Source: Liolophura sinensis
Taxonomy: Eukaryota > Mollusca > Polyplacophora > Chitonida > Chitonidae
DNA: 64,000 nt
Direction of reading: 5' to 3'
Assembly (NCBI RefSeq): GCF_032854445.1
Contig: NC_088295.1
Coordinates: forward strand, 20,943,385 to 21,007,384
Every line of letters begins with the position of its first letter. Position 1 is the first letter of the stretch. Shown one piece after another: positions 20,411 to 33,291 of the stretch. The translations under genes were made by a program, and so were the position numbers. Below the pieces are notes generated by a model. It made no database searches. It saw nothing but the letters and a program-made list of their open reading frames with translations, and was not told where the DNA came from.

Positions 20411-22279
20411 AAAGAAAAGAAATCAATTCAGGACGCAAAACAATAAAAACTTGATAGTCTGAGAGGTAAACGTCCATTGGATTCAATCTTGATGACTTTT
20501 GTACAAGTCCTTTTAAGCGCACTGTTTGTGGTCCTTTTTCTGTATGGTAAACAATGGAAACTGCTTACATCTCACTGACCTTGGAGATATACACTCATCA
20601 TACAATGATTATTGGCTTATTATTACTGAAGTGAAAACAAAACCAAAAAATAAGGGAGCATGTGCAGAATAACCACTGAAAACAATATCATCAACTTCAT
20701 CTGCTTGTATTTTAACTGCAGTCAAATGCTTGAATGTTTGGGTTTATCGACCACAATGATATGTATGGATGACAGTGATTTTTTCATATTAAAGAAATTA
20801 TTATGACTATACTACTGTAATGTTTACTCATGTACACAATGATAAACAAATATGGAATTCATACACCTCACCTTGGAATTCAAGCATGATCCTGTCCAAA
20901 AATGAAAAAGACCTTAAACATTCTGGAACCGATTTGAGCTGTCCTAATATCAAAAGGCCACAAAAGAACAAAAATTTTGTTGAAAATGGACAAAACAGGT
21001 AGAAACTCAGAGTTGACCTGTTACTTGTCACTGTGAAGCTAAATGTATGTACCAAGTTTCTATTTAATACAATGAACTGGTTTATGAAAATTCCAATTTG
21101 CTAAAAAAAAAAGTCATTAAAAATAGTTGCAAACTCTACCGAGTTTCAGATCAACTGTTTTTAATTATATTCTGTAAAAATTTAAAAGATAAGTAAGGGA
21201 GTAAAAGGAGAAATAGATTAGGATGTAGTTTTCAGTGGTCTTATGACTAGTGCTAATTTTGTCTTTATCTTCATGCATATGAATGAATTAGTGCTTATGA
21301 TTACCGGTAGGCACAATTCACACTTTGTGTATTCAACATTTACAGATTTGAAAAATAGCTTTCACTATTTAACTGACACTTTCCCTTCCATCTAACCAAC
21401 ACTTAAATATGAGTATTAAAAAGTTCAGTTATTGATGACCAGCTAGCCCAATCTGTAATATTCCTGAATTTACCATAAACAGCCTATTCATCACCCTTAG
21501 CTAAATGGCTGTTCACATGACTACCACAATCACCTTTCTCAGTTCGACAGAGCTGTCTTCATGAAATATAATACAATGTAGCATCCATTAAATAGGAGTA
21601 AAATAGCATTTTTCATACAATTATATAAACATATAGCAAGTACCCGTATCACAGTCATATAAAGTGAAATGAATTCTTCTGGCAAAGATTTGGAATTTAC
21701 AATGGAAACAATCTGGCGGTTCTTTCTGTACCATATATCACTATTTGTAAGCAACTTCACTTCTTATCATTACTTAGCGCGTACACCACTGACATTGACA
21801 TTAAGCTAGCGTGCAATAGAATAAACATCAGAATACTGCTTCTGTACAATTGAAGTGATATAAAAGCAGTGGACTTCTATCATCACTCTCAGCCAATCAG
21901 TGTTAACTCTATTCCCCATTATGCATGCTGGTTTAAGTCTATTAAGAAGGCCTACACAACATGTATCAGCCAACTTTACCAAGAATGTTAAACTTTACTT
22001 CTGGCAACACCCACAAAGGCTGTGGTCTTATCCATAGTCACACAGTCACATAAAATACAAACTTGAGATCATAAGTCAGAATTTCTTATGAATCTGTTGC
22101 CCTCTGAATGCCTCCCGTAATACACATATTTACACACACCATACGTTCCTGAAAATAATACAAAAATAAACATGAATTTGACTGAAGTTTTTTTTACATG
22201 AAAATGAAACATTCAAGGCTGCAAAACATCACAATGCCACTAATATATATTATCCACTATTATATTTATAGTAGTATAT
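20411..22279. other. Intergenic, nothing recognised
   Basis: Between the FAM241B-like and LRMDA-like genes, which converge here. I see only AT-rich sequence with chance open frames and no clear SINE copy. Confidence 0.55.
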
Positions 22280-22826
22280 ATTCTGAGATTGCTCTGACAT
22301 TAGGTATGGCAAAAGTTTGTTCTGCCAAGGATGGCCCAACACCAACATCAGAGCACACTCCATATAAAAACCATCGCCTTAAGTTCCTTACCTTTTCGTC
22401 TGTCGATTTATGGCATCACAACATTGATCAGTCATGTATCAGGCCAAGTAGGCCAGAGATTCATTGGTAATCCTCAAACCCACTCGCTGTACAGACAGTC
22501 TTGACATATTTGACAAGGACAGGTAACGATATCAGGGTTTTAAACAGGTTTTTAAATGGATGTTGGTTTTTCTGAATAAACATGACAAAGTTATCAACCA
22601 CTGAGGAAGAGTTTGATTTTTTTGAAAAGCAGTCCCACTGAGTGCGTTACCTTTTCATCACCATCTGGTCGAACAATCTTCATAAATGGGCCGACCCTCT
22701 CAGCTTCTTTGACTTCTACTATTTTAACTTGACTTGAATCAAGAAATTCGAGCTTTGGCAGGTGGTAGAGGCCATTCTTGGCCGAACAAAATTTTGCCAA
22801 ACCTGATGTCTGAACAATCTCAGACT
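22280..22826. mobile_element. Inverted-repeat unit carrying an LRMDA exon fragment
   Basis: Arms of about 57 bp, 22280-22336 and 22770-22826, are imperfect inverted copies, each containing a ggcaaaa(g/t)tttgttc core. Between them, 22567-22771 is an ungapped copy of 23909-24113 with about five mismatches in 205 bp. That block covers most of the LRMDA-like terminal coding exon and its stop. The exon copy breaks off nine bases short of the 5' exon edge, exactly where the right arm begins, so it has no original splice acceptor. The layout looks like an exon picked up by a fold-back or MITE-type unit, but a local duplication-inversion is also possible. Confidence 0.6.
22610..22771 (-). pseudogene. 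Duplicated terminal exon fragment of LRMDA-like gene
   Basis: On the minus strand it reads LYHLPKLEFLDSSQVKIVE, later KEAERVGPFMKIV and RPDGDEK, and reaches the same stop as the parent exon (23936-24122). Differences include E for K in PKLEF and I for V in MKIV. It lacks the 5' nine exon bases and the acceptor. Upstream frame continues into the inverted repeat as MAKFCSAKNG. The frame is intact, so use as an alternative terminal exon through a new acceptor cannot be excluded. Confidence 0.6.
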
Positions 22827-23182
22827 GAATAATATAAATTTAATGTTTTTTGTTTTGCTGTAAATTTAATGTTATAATTTTCTTAATTCAATCCAAAAAA
22901 GGGCCGAATTCTGGTCGTGTAACATTAAACTATGGCAATAATGACTTTTATAGCACGACTCACCTACATGTTGACCATCTTGTCGCCTTGAGTTGGGAAG
23001 AGGAGAATAGGGATTTGTTGGAAACTGTTTGTCAGTGTCTGTGATCTGTAATAAAAGACATCAGCCACTTCACACATGTAGGTGTACGCTGAGGGCTGTT
23101 TCTTACAGCGTCTGTATGCTTATGCTATGGGTGTATCTTTGGGGTTTTCTGTTGTACTCAACAATTTAGGTGTGAATACTTA

Positions 23183-23405
23183 CACTGTGTCTTCTTGTGG
23201 TAGGGCGAGTGCATGCTGCGAAAGTGCTGCTGACACTTAAGTATCATGCCAAAGACACCAGAGGTGACACCCCACCCAATCCTGTTTCCTTCTTTAGCCT
23301 CTCAGTGCTGGCTGCCAAGTGAAGTACCATTTTTAGTCATTGGTATGATCCAACCTTGGTTTGATCCCAGGTATCCTGGCTACAACTTCAGTTTGAGTTA
23401 TATGG
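23183..23405 (-). mobile_element. SINE family B, partial
   Basis: Contains tgtgtcttcttgtggtaggg, gacaccccacccaatcctg and ggtatgatccaaccttggtt, the same body as the copy at 46843-47190. The head region is degraded. Confidence 0.7.
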
Positions 23406-23935
23406 CATAATATTTAGCTACACCTAAAATCATTTTGATTAAGACCTCACTGATTCATTCAGTTATTTGACTGCTGGTTAATGCTTTGCTAAACAATGCT
23501 TGATCTGTACATGGGTCAGTTTTCGTCATGGAGAAAACCTGGAAAACCACCAAACCTCACTACCCTAATTACTCAACCTTTTCGCACATGAAAGAGCAAC
23601 TCTCAGTGCAATTTATTCAAATCTTTAATTGGATTTTGGAGACAAAACTACGTTTTTTGGAAAAAAGTAAAAGCAAACAGTCTATATAGAAAAATGCCTT
23701 CAAAACATGCTTGAACAAACACCTTGCAAACATGCGAAAAGGTTGAAGAATTACAGCAGGTATCAAACGTGCTCAACGTGCACTTGATGCTAACTGTTCC
23801 TGTAGGTCATTGTTTTAAGTATGCAAAGGGCAGGAAACCTTAACTTCATGCCACTCTTTGAGTCATTAATGAACAAAGAAATTATGATTACTGAAACTTC
23901 ACAATAAATTTTTCTGAATAAACATGACAAAGTTA

Positions 23936-24122
23936 TCAACCACTGAGGAAGAGTTTGATCTTTTTGAAAAGCAGTCCCACTGAGTGTGTTACCTTTTCAT
24001 CACCATCTGGTCGAACAACCTTCATAAATGGGCCGACCCTCTCAGCTTCTTTGACTTCTACTATTTTAACTTGACTTGAATCAAGGAATTTGAGCTTTGG
24101 CAGGTGGTAGAGGACATAGTAT
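23936..24122 (-). CDS. LRMDA-like terminal exon
   Basis: Acceptor tttttgtttacag precedes ATACTATG. The exon encodes the LRR-cap segment YYVLYHLPKLKFLDSSQ and KEAERVGPFMKVV, then RPDGDEKVTHSV up to a stop. It is the parent of the fragment at 22567-22771. A candidate donor lies inside it just after the GDEK codons. Confidence 0.82.
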
Positions 24123-27100
24123 CTGTAAACAAAAACACAATTTTATAAATCACTAATGCAGCCCTTTTCCACACATGTTGAACTTCCCAACAACACAGCG
24201 GTTTCATTTTGCTTTGCTTCTTAGATTGATTCAAAGTACTGCTGCACTTCATGACCACAGAGATCATTGTAAATTCTTGGGATGGAAACCAGTCGTTACA
24301 GATGATCCACATTCCCTTTCAAAAAACGTTTTCTTAAGGGGGTGTGCCTTCAGTCACTTCCTATCACAGTTCTCTGCAAAATCTGACAAATACTGAGACA
24401 TGCAGTCAGCGCTTCTCCAGGGTAGGAATAAAATATCTTGAATCTAACGTCCATGTATCCATGTATGTGTAAACCCATATTTTGTCTACATTTCACAATC
24501 CCTTTTTGCCCGTATGATATTTTATTTTACCTACTAAGACATCGAGTACATGTTAACAAATATTTAAAATAGACCTTGGTGGGAATAAAACCATACCAAG
24601 GTGTAAAATATATGAGGGTGGCAGAGGCCAATGCATTTATTATCGGTACTAATATTGTTTATTTTTTGGACAGCTGTAACACATTACACCCATGTGTTAG
24701 TGGTCAGCTTTAGAGGTGGGAGAAACCTAGTATAGCCCAGGTCAAAATATTGGATAGCTCTGGCTATATGACACCAGCCTTTGTCTGAAGTGATAACATT
24801 GTACATGTATATAAATGCTGGACCTATATCTCTGGTAGTCCTCTTCATCTTTTTCTGTGTCTGACAGCTGGTTTGGACAGGCTCTATTCCCAAGAAGACT
24901 GAGGTAGCTTAAGGATGGCATCTGCACCTTTATCATCCGAATTAAGCTGTCCAAATCCGTGATCTGTTTAATAGAAAAGGTACAGTGTTTGGACAGGTTC
25001 ACAAAATCAGGAGAGTTACATGTAAGCACTGGCTTGCTGAGACTACCAAGCCCATGACCACAGAGGTCTAATGTTTACATCCAGCTCTACGTTTAGTTGT
25101 TTTTGCTTTCAGCTTAAGTCTTTAAGAGGTTTGTGTGGTACCTATAATGTATTTTCACACCAATATGTTCTCTATGTTCAGACCATTTAATCTATGTTAA
25201 ACATTTGGAAATAATCTCCACTGAACAGACAAGTCAGAAGTTACAGTATTATCGTTAATAGGGATTACACTTTCTGAATACAGCACAGATTCTAGTGCTG
25301 AAAATTGGCTGAGACCACTGCGGGTTTCGAACCAGCGTCCTCAGAGTCAGGCACCAGATCGCCAGCAATACATGTTAACTGCTAGACCAATTGACCAACC
25401 GGACTTCCCTCCAAAAAATGGTAGTTGACCAGTAGACTTTACAGCGAACATGCATTACCCCTCTGATTATCACCACTCCCTTAGGTGAATATATCGGACA
25501 GTTTTGATGTCATTTTAGAAAGTGGATTAAGTAACAGTATTATCGTTAATAGGGATTACACTTTCTCAATATAGCACAGATGCCTGACTCTGAGGACACT
25601 GGTTCGAAACCCACCGTGGTCTCAGCCAATTTTCAGCACTAGCATCTGTGCTGTATTCATAAAGTGTAATCCCTATTAACGATAATACTGTTACTTAATC
25701 CACTTTCTAAAAAGACATCTAAACTATCAGTCACAAGTTAATAAGATATAAATTTGTAGTTGATGCTCATTATCAAGCTGGAAGTATGAATCAGCTACTA
25801 AGGGTTACAAAGAACATTGCAGGTAATGTGATTTACATGTACCTACCCAGGCATAAGATGAACATAGATAAATATTTCTTTGATTATTGCTTTAATGATT
25901 GTTTTCTAAAATCAGTAAAAAAATCCCAGATTTGTAACAGCCATCCTGCACTCCAGGCCCTAGTTATAAGAATAGTCCATTTTAACAGACTGGGTGTAAA
26001 ACATCTCACTGACCAATGGACATAATGAGCTGGTTACTGAATTGTTTCTTGCAGTTAACAGCAAGGCTCTAGTTTTGTTAAATGGATGACAAGGTCACAT
26101 AAAACCGAATCCCTTGCATGGAGATACTTCAACGACTGAAATGCACATGTCTACTGTTGGCACAAACTGGCCATTTACCTTGTTTTTATTGAGAGTAAGA
26201 GTGTTCAGTTGTTTCATATATGGGAAGAGCACACCATCTTGTATTTCATTGCTGTCCAGGATGAGCTCCCGTAACTGAGTGAAGGACTCTAGGCCATCTA
26301 CAGAGCTGTCAAGTAAACACATAATCACAACCAGTAAAACATGACAAGGTCTATAAAAACAATGCAAGCTTCAAATATTATGATGCCCAGTGGCGACTGA
26401 TGGAATGAATGATAACAGTCTCACCACAATATGGTCGAAATATTGCTGATGTGGCCTTGAACCATTATCATTCATTCATAACAGCCAAATCCACTGGAAT
26501 GAATAATTCAACAAATTACTGTGATTGGTGTAGCACAGTGCCCATTTTGGCATGTGCTGCTTTATGGTCAACTGCCAGCACATGCCATACAATTCTGTTA
26601 AGAAGGGAGGGTGTCATGTCATAAAGACATATTGCAAGGTTGTCATGCTATCACTTGGACATACATAATGTTGTATTCAAGATTTTACTGACCCAAAACA
26701 AATAAGTAAGAATACTATAAGAGACATTTTATAATTAACTACCTCAGCCTACGATACAAAGTTATGGGAACAGATCACATCAAATCTTCATTAATACAGT
26801 GGACTAATAGAATCATAATCATCCTTTAATTTAGAATACCACTCAAATAAAATTACACTGAGGAATTAAAACTAAATATATTAAAAATTGTACAACACTG
26901 TTAAGAATACAATATAATAACACACCATAAGCAATTGAAGCTAAGGTCTAGTCGTGTGGTTTTGCTGGCAAACTGCTGGATAAGTGACTCTGGGATGGAT
27001 GTGGCGTCATGCCCGACATAGGACAGCTGAAACAGGAATCAGGAAATACACATAGCAATCTATTATACATAAAATCAGCACATGACGATGCACAAGCTTA

Positions 27101-28393
27101 AATAGCAGATATCACAGTGTATATAGAAATATATCATCAGTAATTTTGTCCAGATGCATATGTTACAAATGTAGTTTGACATCCTGTGATATTATCATTT
27201 CCTGCACAGTTCTATTTCACATTATGGCATTGTAACACGACAATTGCATAAACCATGACATCAAATGGAGCAATCACTGTTAATAATGAAAGTGTGTGTG
27301 TATGGGAATATAGCAAATGCAACAACAGTGGTCAGTCGCTACAACATGGGAGTGATCTGGACTGAAAAATGGTGTGGTATTTAAATATCTTTCAAACAAG
27401 AGTGCCTTGGCCTGTGAGACAATCTGAATGCAAAATTCTGGTAAAAAACAATATCTATGAATTTCCATGTCATCTATTAAACAAATATACACCTGCAATT
27501 TTTTAATATGTATGATTCGCAAATCGCAAATCTAATATGAAACTGACATGTACCAAAGGAAAGTTATGAATTCTGGTACTGAATTTGGGTTGCAGGGGGT
27601 TAGGACACTTCTGTATGTTCCTCATTAAATTTTAATCCTGCAATGTGGATTAGTAAATGCAAGTAAAATGTTAACTGTACTAAGTGTAATAGGCTCCTCC
27701 AGCCAAAACCAGTGTATACACAGTAGCAACATATAGTGTAGAGATATGAATTTCAGTTAGTTAAGGACTATTAAACAACACTATCTTAAGTCTGCTTTAG
27801 GAAACTGACCCCTGCCTATTCCCTCCAACACACATTTGTAATCCTAATGGCAATGACAGCAATGGGTCATACATGTATATAAAGAAAAAGTAAGAAATAG
27901 GAAAATAAAAACCAAAACTATTCAAAGACTGTAGTTGTGTTCCGTGCAATAATCTAAAGGGAAAACTCAATGTTGACCATTAGTTCTTCTCTTTATTGGG
28001 CAGTCCAGTTTGTGAGTAAAGTGTTCACTGCTGGCTGTCCTTATAAAGACACAGAGAACAGTTGTCAACCACCACTTGTCCCTTCAGGTTACACTTGTGT
28101 TGTGTTCCCTATGGTGACCTAATATCTAATCACCGTCTGATTAGACATGGTAACCACAGGACTACGGATTATTAAACAAACCCAAATTAAGGCAAGACCT
28201 GCAGGCTTGCACTGATTTTAAACAATGTACTTAATAAATCAGTAGTAATAAGTCTTACTCATTTAGCATGACAAAATAATACACACTTATTCCTATATCT
28301 TAATTGTTAAAAATAAGACCATATTGGTATCTAAAATCAGAACATTACATTTCATATAATGAATATAGAATCATACAATAATTCTTTACATCA

Positions 28394-28428
<35 letters not shown>

Positions 28429-31400
28429 ATTGGTATTCACATGGACATACTCCGATAACAATTGTCCTTACATACCTGTACAATGCAACACTGTCAGGCT
28501 TGACACACATTATGAAGTCATAATTCATTCAAGTTGCAGCCTGTCAACCAAGACAATTTAGGAAAATGTTCCTCCCCCACCCCCACCTTCCACTATACTA
28601 AAAGCACATGTTAAATTCCCATTTTTCCTTTCCAGGTACAATAAATTCTGCATGGAGAATGTATAAACTTTCCCACAGACAATATGTGGATAAAATATGT
28701 TCATGCTTAAAACTTCCTACATTTACAGTGTCCAACAGTTTTAAACCCTAAGACTACTTGTCAAGAGAAACTACCATTTCATGGCAGCTTCTATATATAA
28801 TATCTAGACACCAAATGAGCCTGCTGATCCTACAAAAGCTCGCAAATAGCTGATACGGGACCTTTAAACCTGTCTCTCTGTCTATCATTCTAGAAGATTA
28901 ACTGTAGATAAAATGTAATTCACAACAACGAATATAAGTCATATTGTGTGAGTGTCTTTGTTTACAAACAATATCCAGGGAATGAAAGGTGTTTGAACCA
29001 GGAAGTGTACATACAGCATCAGTGATAAACTTTAAGGATACACGAAACATTTGGTTTTCATTTCTTAATGTGCAGTTTAGAAGGAGGCCTGACATAAACA
29101 AATACAAAAGAGATTTTCGGCTTTCTTCTTGGGTGCAAAAAAAAAACGTTTTTAAAGAAAATGTACTATTCCAGAAGCCATCCTATGACTTAATCTATAA
29201 TTACCCCTACATGTTCACCTCCAAATTAGCACTCTGAAAATGATATAAGTAAAACAGTTTTACAACAAATGTTTTGAAAGATAGGCAACCGGAGTTGTCT
29301 TAGATCCTGGAAAAACGTGCACAGCATAGTGAATGGTAGCTCTGTAGGGCTGTGATTATGTATTATATCACAGCCCTGTCTTGCTCCATAAGCTTACCTC
29401 TACACCCGTGTACTTCCCTTGCTGGCTTTAATATACTACTGCTCGGCACCAAATAATTTGTCTGTCCGTAGTCATAGTTGTTTCAGCTATCAACTCCAGG
29501 TAGGTGTTCCCATGTGTCATCATCAATGAATCCACACAAGCATGAAACGAGTGGAAACTGGATAAATTCTAACTCCAACCGCCATGTTTGAATGCATACT
29601 CCTCACAGACAGTGCAAGGGAGATAATTACTGACACTAGCAATTACTCTATTTTGTACATCTTGTTTAATCTATTCTTTAATTGTTTGAGAATTTTTTTT
29701 TACTGATGCTGATTATGGGCTCCCTCTATGTCATTACTGATGAGACTGATCCTAAACAATTATCCAGTATGTGTGTCAAAAGGTCTAACTTGCCTAATAG
29801 TGGCAGTGATAATTGTTACATGATTAGCTTCGCTGTGAGGAGTATGCATTCAAACATGGTGATTGGAGTTAGAATTTATCCAGTTTCCACTAGTTTCATG
29901 CTTGTGTGGATTTACTAGTGATGACACATGGGAACACCTACCTTGAATTGACAGGTGAAACAACTATGACTAGAGACAGACAAATTATTTGGCACTGCAC
30001 AGTAGTATATTAAAGCCAGCAAGGGAAGTACAGAGGTGATCCAGGTAGGCTTATAGAACAACACAGGGCTGTGATAGTATACGTAATCACATCTTTTATG
30101 TTTTAAAAAAGTATCACCAGTAAAAATTGATAAGAGTTGAATTATATTGAATGGAAACAGAGATTGGTAACACATACAAATGCCAATTTAAATTTTGCCT
30201 CGGTCCCATTACAAGGTACAAGCTTCAAGGTACGGTATGCTGTGAGGTATCACGCGCACACAGCCAGGCCTGTAAGTGAAGTGTGAACTGAGAAAGACAA
30301 AGGCTTGCAGCTCCCTACAATTCATGGTGCCACAGCCTGCTCTTTCAAACAATCAAGTAGCTTAACAACTTCTCCATTCTGGGAGTGAAAATCTGGATGT
30401 CTTTTCTGTTTATCGTTTTTGGGGGGAGAGTATAAGGCTCATCCTTTGGCCTTTTCTTTTAGAAGGCATGGCTGAATTAGCAAGTCTCACATAACTACGA
30501 CTGAGTCCCCACTAAATAAAAGGGGCATTTTTAATGAGATCTGGTCCATACTTTCTCAATCTGTGCCATTTTTAGGCCATGTATGTAACTTTACAGAATC
30601 CTGCCCTGTGTTATTTCAGTTGCAAGCCACACATGGGCACGGAATAATCTTGAAATTAGCTGTAAAAGTATAGCAATTATCTCCTGTTCTCCGTGTTGTA
30701 CACACAGCGAAGCCTCAGATGCCTGCATTGAATGTACCGCGGTAGCTCTGAGATCGGTTAGCCATGTTTCCAGCTTAGCTCCCACATTAACTGCCCAGAA
30801 CCATTCACTAACCTGGAAATCGGTGATGTCATTTGCGCTGTCTCAAAAGTGCATATGCTATACACCACAAAAAGAGGTGTCCCGTGATCTTAAAATAAGT
30901 TTGAATTCATATCACCTCATTATGTGGGAATAATGAAGGCCATAACATCGCCAATAACACAAATGTAACTGACACACCCACTCCGACAGCATCAGAACTT
31001 TGCAAGCCGCCATCTTCAAAACATATGACCCAGTTGCTAGGGTGGACTCGGCTGCTCTTCCCAAAATTAGGGCCATCTTTTTTCACAACAGAATTGATTA
31101 TATATCATTTCTGCTCATTATTAACACACAAATTAAAGTTAAGACTCCCAAACAATTTGTCAGTCGCACTTTAGTTGGTGTTTATCTCACTGAAATGAAA
31201 TCATTCCGGAGGATGCCAAGTTAATGATGCCAAACTGAAAATAGCAGTTAGCAAAGTTTGGCTTCCTGTCCATGTAACAGATACATTTGTGTTAATTTTG
31301 ATGTTATGGTCTTTACCATTCACGCATAACTAGGTGATATGAAATAAGAATTACTGAAGGATTATGGAAAAAATGTTTTTGTAGCACATAGCTCTGTCAT

Positions 31401-33291
31401 GTTGTGGACAGCACACACAGAAGGACCGAGTTCCAGATTAGTAAATTGAAACGTACAGATCTGTATTTCTCAAAGCTAAGCTGGGAAGAATCAAACAGAT
31501 CTCATATCTAGTAGATTTTCTGATTTTTGATCACCAAATTTTCGATGTTCGATGGATTCAACAGCCTCAGACAATCTAATCATGCTAACAAAAAAATCTG
31601 GAAAGGTATTCTCTTTTACTTATACACTCATGCCTAAGCTTTGTTTTGTTTGCAATATTTCATGAAATAGAGATGAACAAATTTAAGTAATATATCCTGT
31701 CATTTTCTAGCCCCAAATGTGTTGAATTTTCGATAAGGAATATTTACTGTTGTTCACATGCGCATTAAAACTTCCCTGGGATAAATCGACATCAACTGCA
31801 TGTCCCTACAAGTTCGATAACCAAAAAGAGTCCAAGGCAACCACACAAACTGACAAAAATGGATACTTTGCAGGGTCTACCCAACTATGTTCACTATCTC
31901 AATCTTGTTGGCTTGGTCACATGATTCATAAGGACACTCAAAATATTATTCAATGGGGACAATTTCTAGACTCGCCCATACATCTACCAGCAATTAGGCT
32001 GAAAAAGGTCATGACCTCAAGGTCAATCTTGTTAAAGCAGCATGATGGAGGCGGGATCACTAACTAACTCAAAAGACCAATCTATAAACAGTTTAAATAA
32101 CGGCTAGTATGCAATGTCCCACAAGGCACTATTTTATTTTCGCTCAGCACCATTTCAATAGTTGTATGTAACTTTTTGAAGAACAAAATACAGCTGGAAT
32201 ACAGTTTATGGCACTACAGAATCATTGTTTGTAATAGGCTGTTGTTGCTCGTAACTCTGTCAAAAAGTAACAGGAGCAGCTTCTCATTGCTTACACTAGC
32301 ACAATTCTAGGGCTAGCCTTAACAGATTAGCCCTACCGCCTAGATATGCTTTAAATCGCAATCAAGCACTCGCAGTGCTCCATTAAAGTTAAATGCTCTG
32401 AGTGTTTCTACATGTATTCTTAGTAAAAGCGGCATAATGTTTGGTTGCTGGCATATTTTGTTAGGAAGTATCCAGCAAGTACACATCAAACCATCAGCTC
32501 AACATTTCTCTCCACAGCCATATCTGGCATCTTTTTGACATCCATACTGTATGCATACTTGCAGAAACCATGACGAATACTAAATAACATGTCTGAAGGG
32601 CAAAGTATAGGGCCTATGTGTGCACCCCCTCTGCCCCTTTCTCATTAAATGGCATAACAAGCGATAACCGTCAGCTGTGATGCTATAGAATGCCAGCTTT
32701 ATTTATTTTTCATTGGTCAGAAAAATTAGACCAATGGCAAAGACCCTTGATCTTTATCTGCCCTGTTTCGATGACTGTATGAGCTGAAAAGACGAGATAA
32801 TGCAACCAATTATTGGATGTTTATATCCATGCAAAAATTATAGCTGCTTTTCCTGATCAGCCAGTGCGTGCATATGCCGGAGAACGTTGTAGCGCTTCTA
32901 GTGGAAATTTACTAAACTACACGAGACCTTGTGGTTTGCAGTTCAGTTTGCCGCGTCGCCTCCAGTGGAAATAGGCCATCATACTTGTAAATCGCGTTGC
33001 TCTGGCATCATAAATTAAGTTGATAAATGTACTGACACTAACGTCATATGGACTGGTAGTTGTACTCGGTATATGACACAGTATGACAGAGCAACCCAGC
33101 TGAAAAATGGTTGAGCAGTACAATGATTACGAGGTTCTTACGTGGCCATCTGTAAAAATGGGATCTATGCTTTCCGTTGAGGTCTCCACTCTATCTTCCG
33201 TTTGCCTGTCGTTTTCTGACAACCCATACGAGTCGTTTTCTGTGACTTTCTTGACGTCTTCGTCTAACTTTTCGTCCGTGATGTCCGCCAT
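23936..33291 (-). CDS. LRMDA (C10orf11)-like leucine-rich-repeat protein
   Basis: LRMDA is an LRR protein linked in vertebrates to melanocyte differentiation and pigmentation; the role here is unknown. Minus-strand exons: 33142-33291 (ATG at 33291), 26926-27026, 26179-26305, 24824-24963, 23936-24122 (stop TGA at 23938-23936). Phases 0, 2, 0, 2 agree at every junction and give 234 residues. Exon 1 is an acidic lead, MADITDEKLDEDVKKVTEND. Then come SYVGHDATSIPE, LDLSFN, LRELILDSNEIQDG and LNTLTLNKNK (LRR units). PSLSYLSLLGNRACPNQL and EKDEEDYQRYR follow, then YHLPKLKFLDSSQ (LRR cap). The last exon may instead end at a possible donor AAAAG|gtaaca after RPDGDEK, so the last 18 residues are less certain. 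Confidence 0.88.
24824..24963 (-). CDS. LRMDA-like exon 4
   Basis: A 140 bp exon after ttctattaaacag. It encodes ITDLDSLIRMIKVQMPSLSY, then LSLLGNRACPNQLS and EKDEEDYQRYR. The LLGN-x-ACPN and KDEEDY-x-RYR stretches are the most diagnostic LRMDA-like part of the gene. The donor is TATAG|gtccag. Confidence 0.9.
25250..25420 (-). mobile_element. tRNA-derived SINE, family D
   Basis: On the minus strand the head reads caattggtctagcagttaac (A-box-like) and gctggttcgaaacccgc (B-box-like), followed by a body ending gttaataatcc-type sequence (tccctattaacgataatac). The same body is repeated in the neighbouring palindrome 25513-25712. It lies in an LRMDA-like intron. Confidence 0.65.
25513..25712. repeat. 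200-bp palindromic element containing a SINE D segment
   Basis: Arms begin ttttagaaagtggattaagt and end in its reverse complement. The matching inner arm extends through gtaacagtattatcgttaat and agggattacactttct. The centre holds a SINE-D-like piece with ctggttcgaaaccca. Weaker inverted similarity extends about 10-15 bp outside both ends. It looks like a fold-back made from two opposite SINE copies. Confidence 0.8.
26179..26305 (-). CDS. LRMDA-like exon 3
   Basis: A 127 bp exon after gtttacttgacag and before gtaaat. It encodes SVDGLESFTQLRELILDSNE, then IQDGVLFPYMKQLNTLTLN and KNK. Two leucine-rich-repeat units are visible (LRELILDSNEI and LNTLTLNKNK). It completes a codon split with exon 2. 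Confidence 0.9.
26926..27026 (-). CDS. LRMDA-like exon 2
   Basis: A 101 bp exon after ctgtttcag and before gtgtgt. It encodes LSYVGHDATSIPESLIQQFA, then SKTTRLDLSFNCL. The YxGHDxTxIP and LDLSFN segments match the start of the LRMDA repeat region. It starts in phase 0, matching the end of the first exon 6 kb upstream. Confidence 0.88.
28396..28430. repeat. TA microsatellite
   Basis: A run of about 14 alternating TA units followed by a short cacacac stretch. It lies in the first LRMDA-like intron. Confidence 0.95.
29346..30095. mobile_element. Large fold-back element, arms about 260 bp
   Basis: The left arm (about 29346-29610) runs from agggctgtgattatgtatta to gcatactcctcacag. The right arm (about 29834-30095) is its imperfect inverse, from ctgtgaggagtatgcattca to gtgatagtatacgtaatcac. 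Shared segments include tactactg, ccagcaagggaagtac, catgcttgtgtgga and gatgacacatgggaacacct. The middle is about 220 bp without a protein. Termini form a further small hairpin. A shorter relative is at 33847-34172. It is non-autonomous. Confidence 0.85.
33142..33291 (-). CDS. LRMDA-like first coding exon
   Basis: A 50-codon exon with ATG at 33291 and donor CCAC|gtaagaac. It encodes the acidic leader MADITDEKLDEDVKKVTEND, then SYGLSENDRQTED and DPIFTDGH. It ends in phase 0, matching exon 26926-27026. An in-frame ATG 22 codons upstream exists, but this ATG begins the more typical MAD start. Assignment to the LRMDA-like gene rests on phase and strand, since this leader is not a conserved domain. 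Confidence 0.72.

Larger units (their letters stand above)
27027..33141. other. LRMDA-like intron 1, fold-back element inside
   Basis: A 6.1 kb intron with a TA microsatellite at about 28396-28420 and a large inverted-repeat element at 29346-30095. Everything else is AT-rich without a recognised gene. Short frames at 28898-29237 and 30591-31224 have no conserved feature. Confidence 0.6.
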
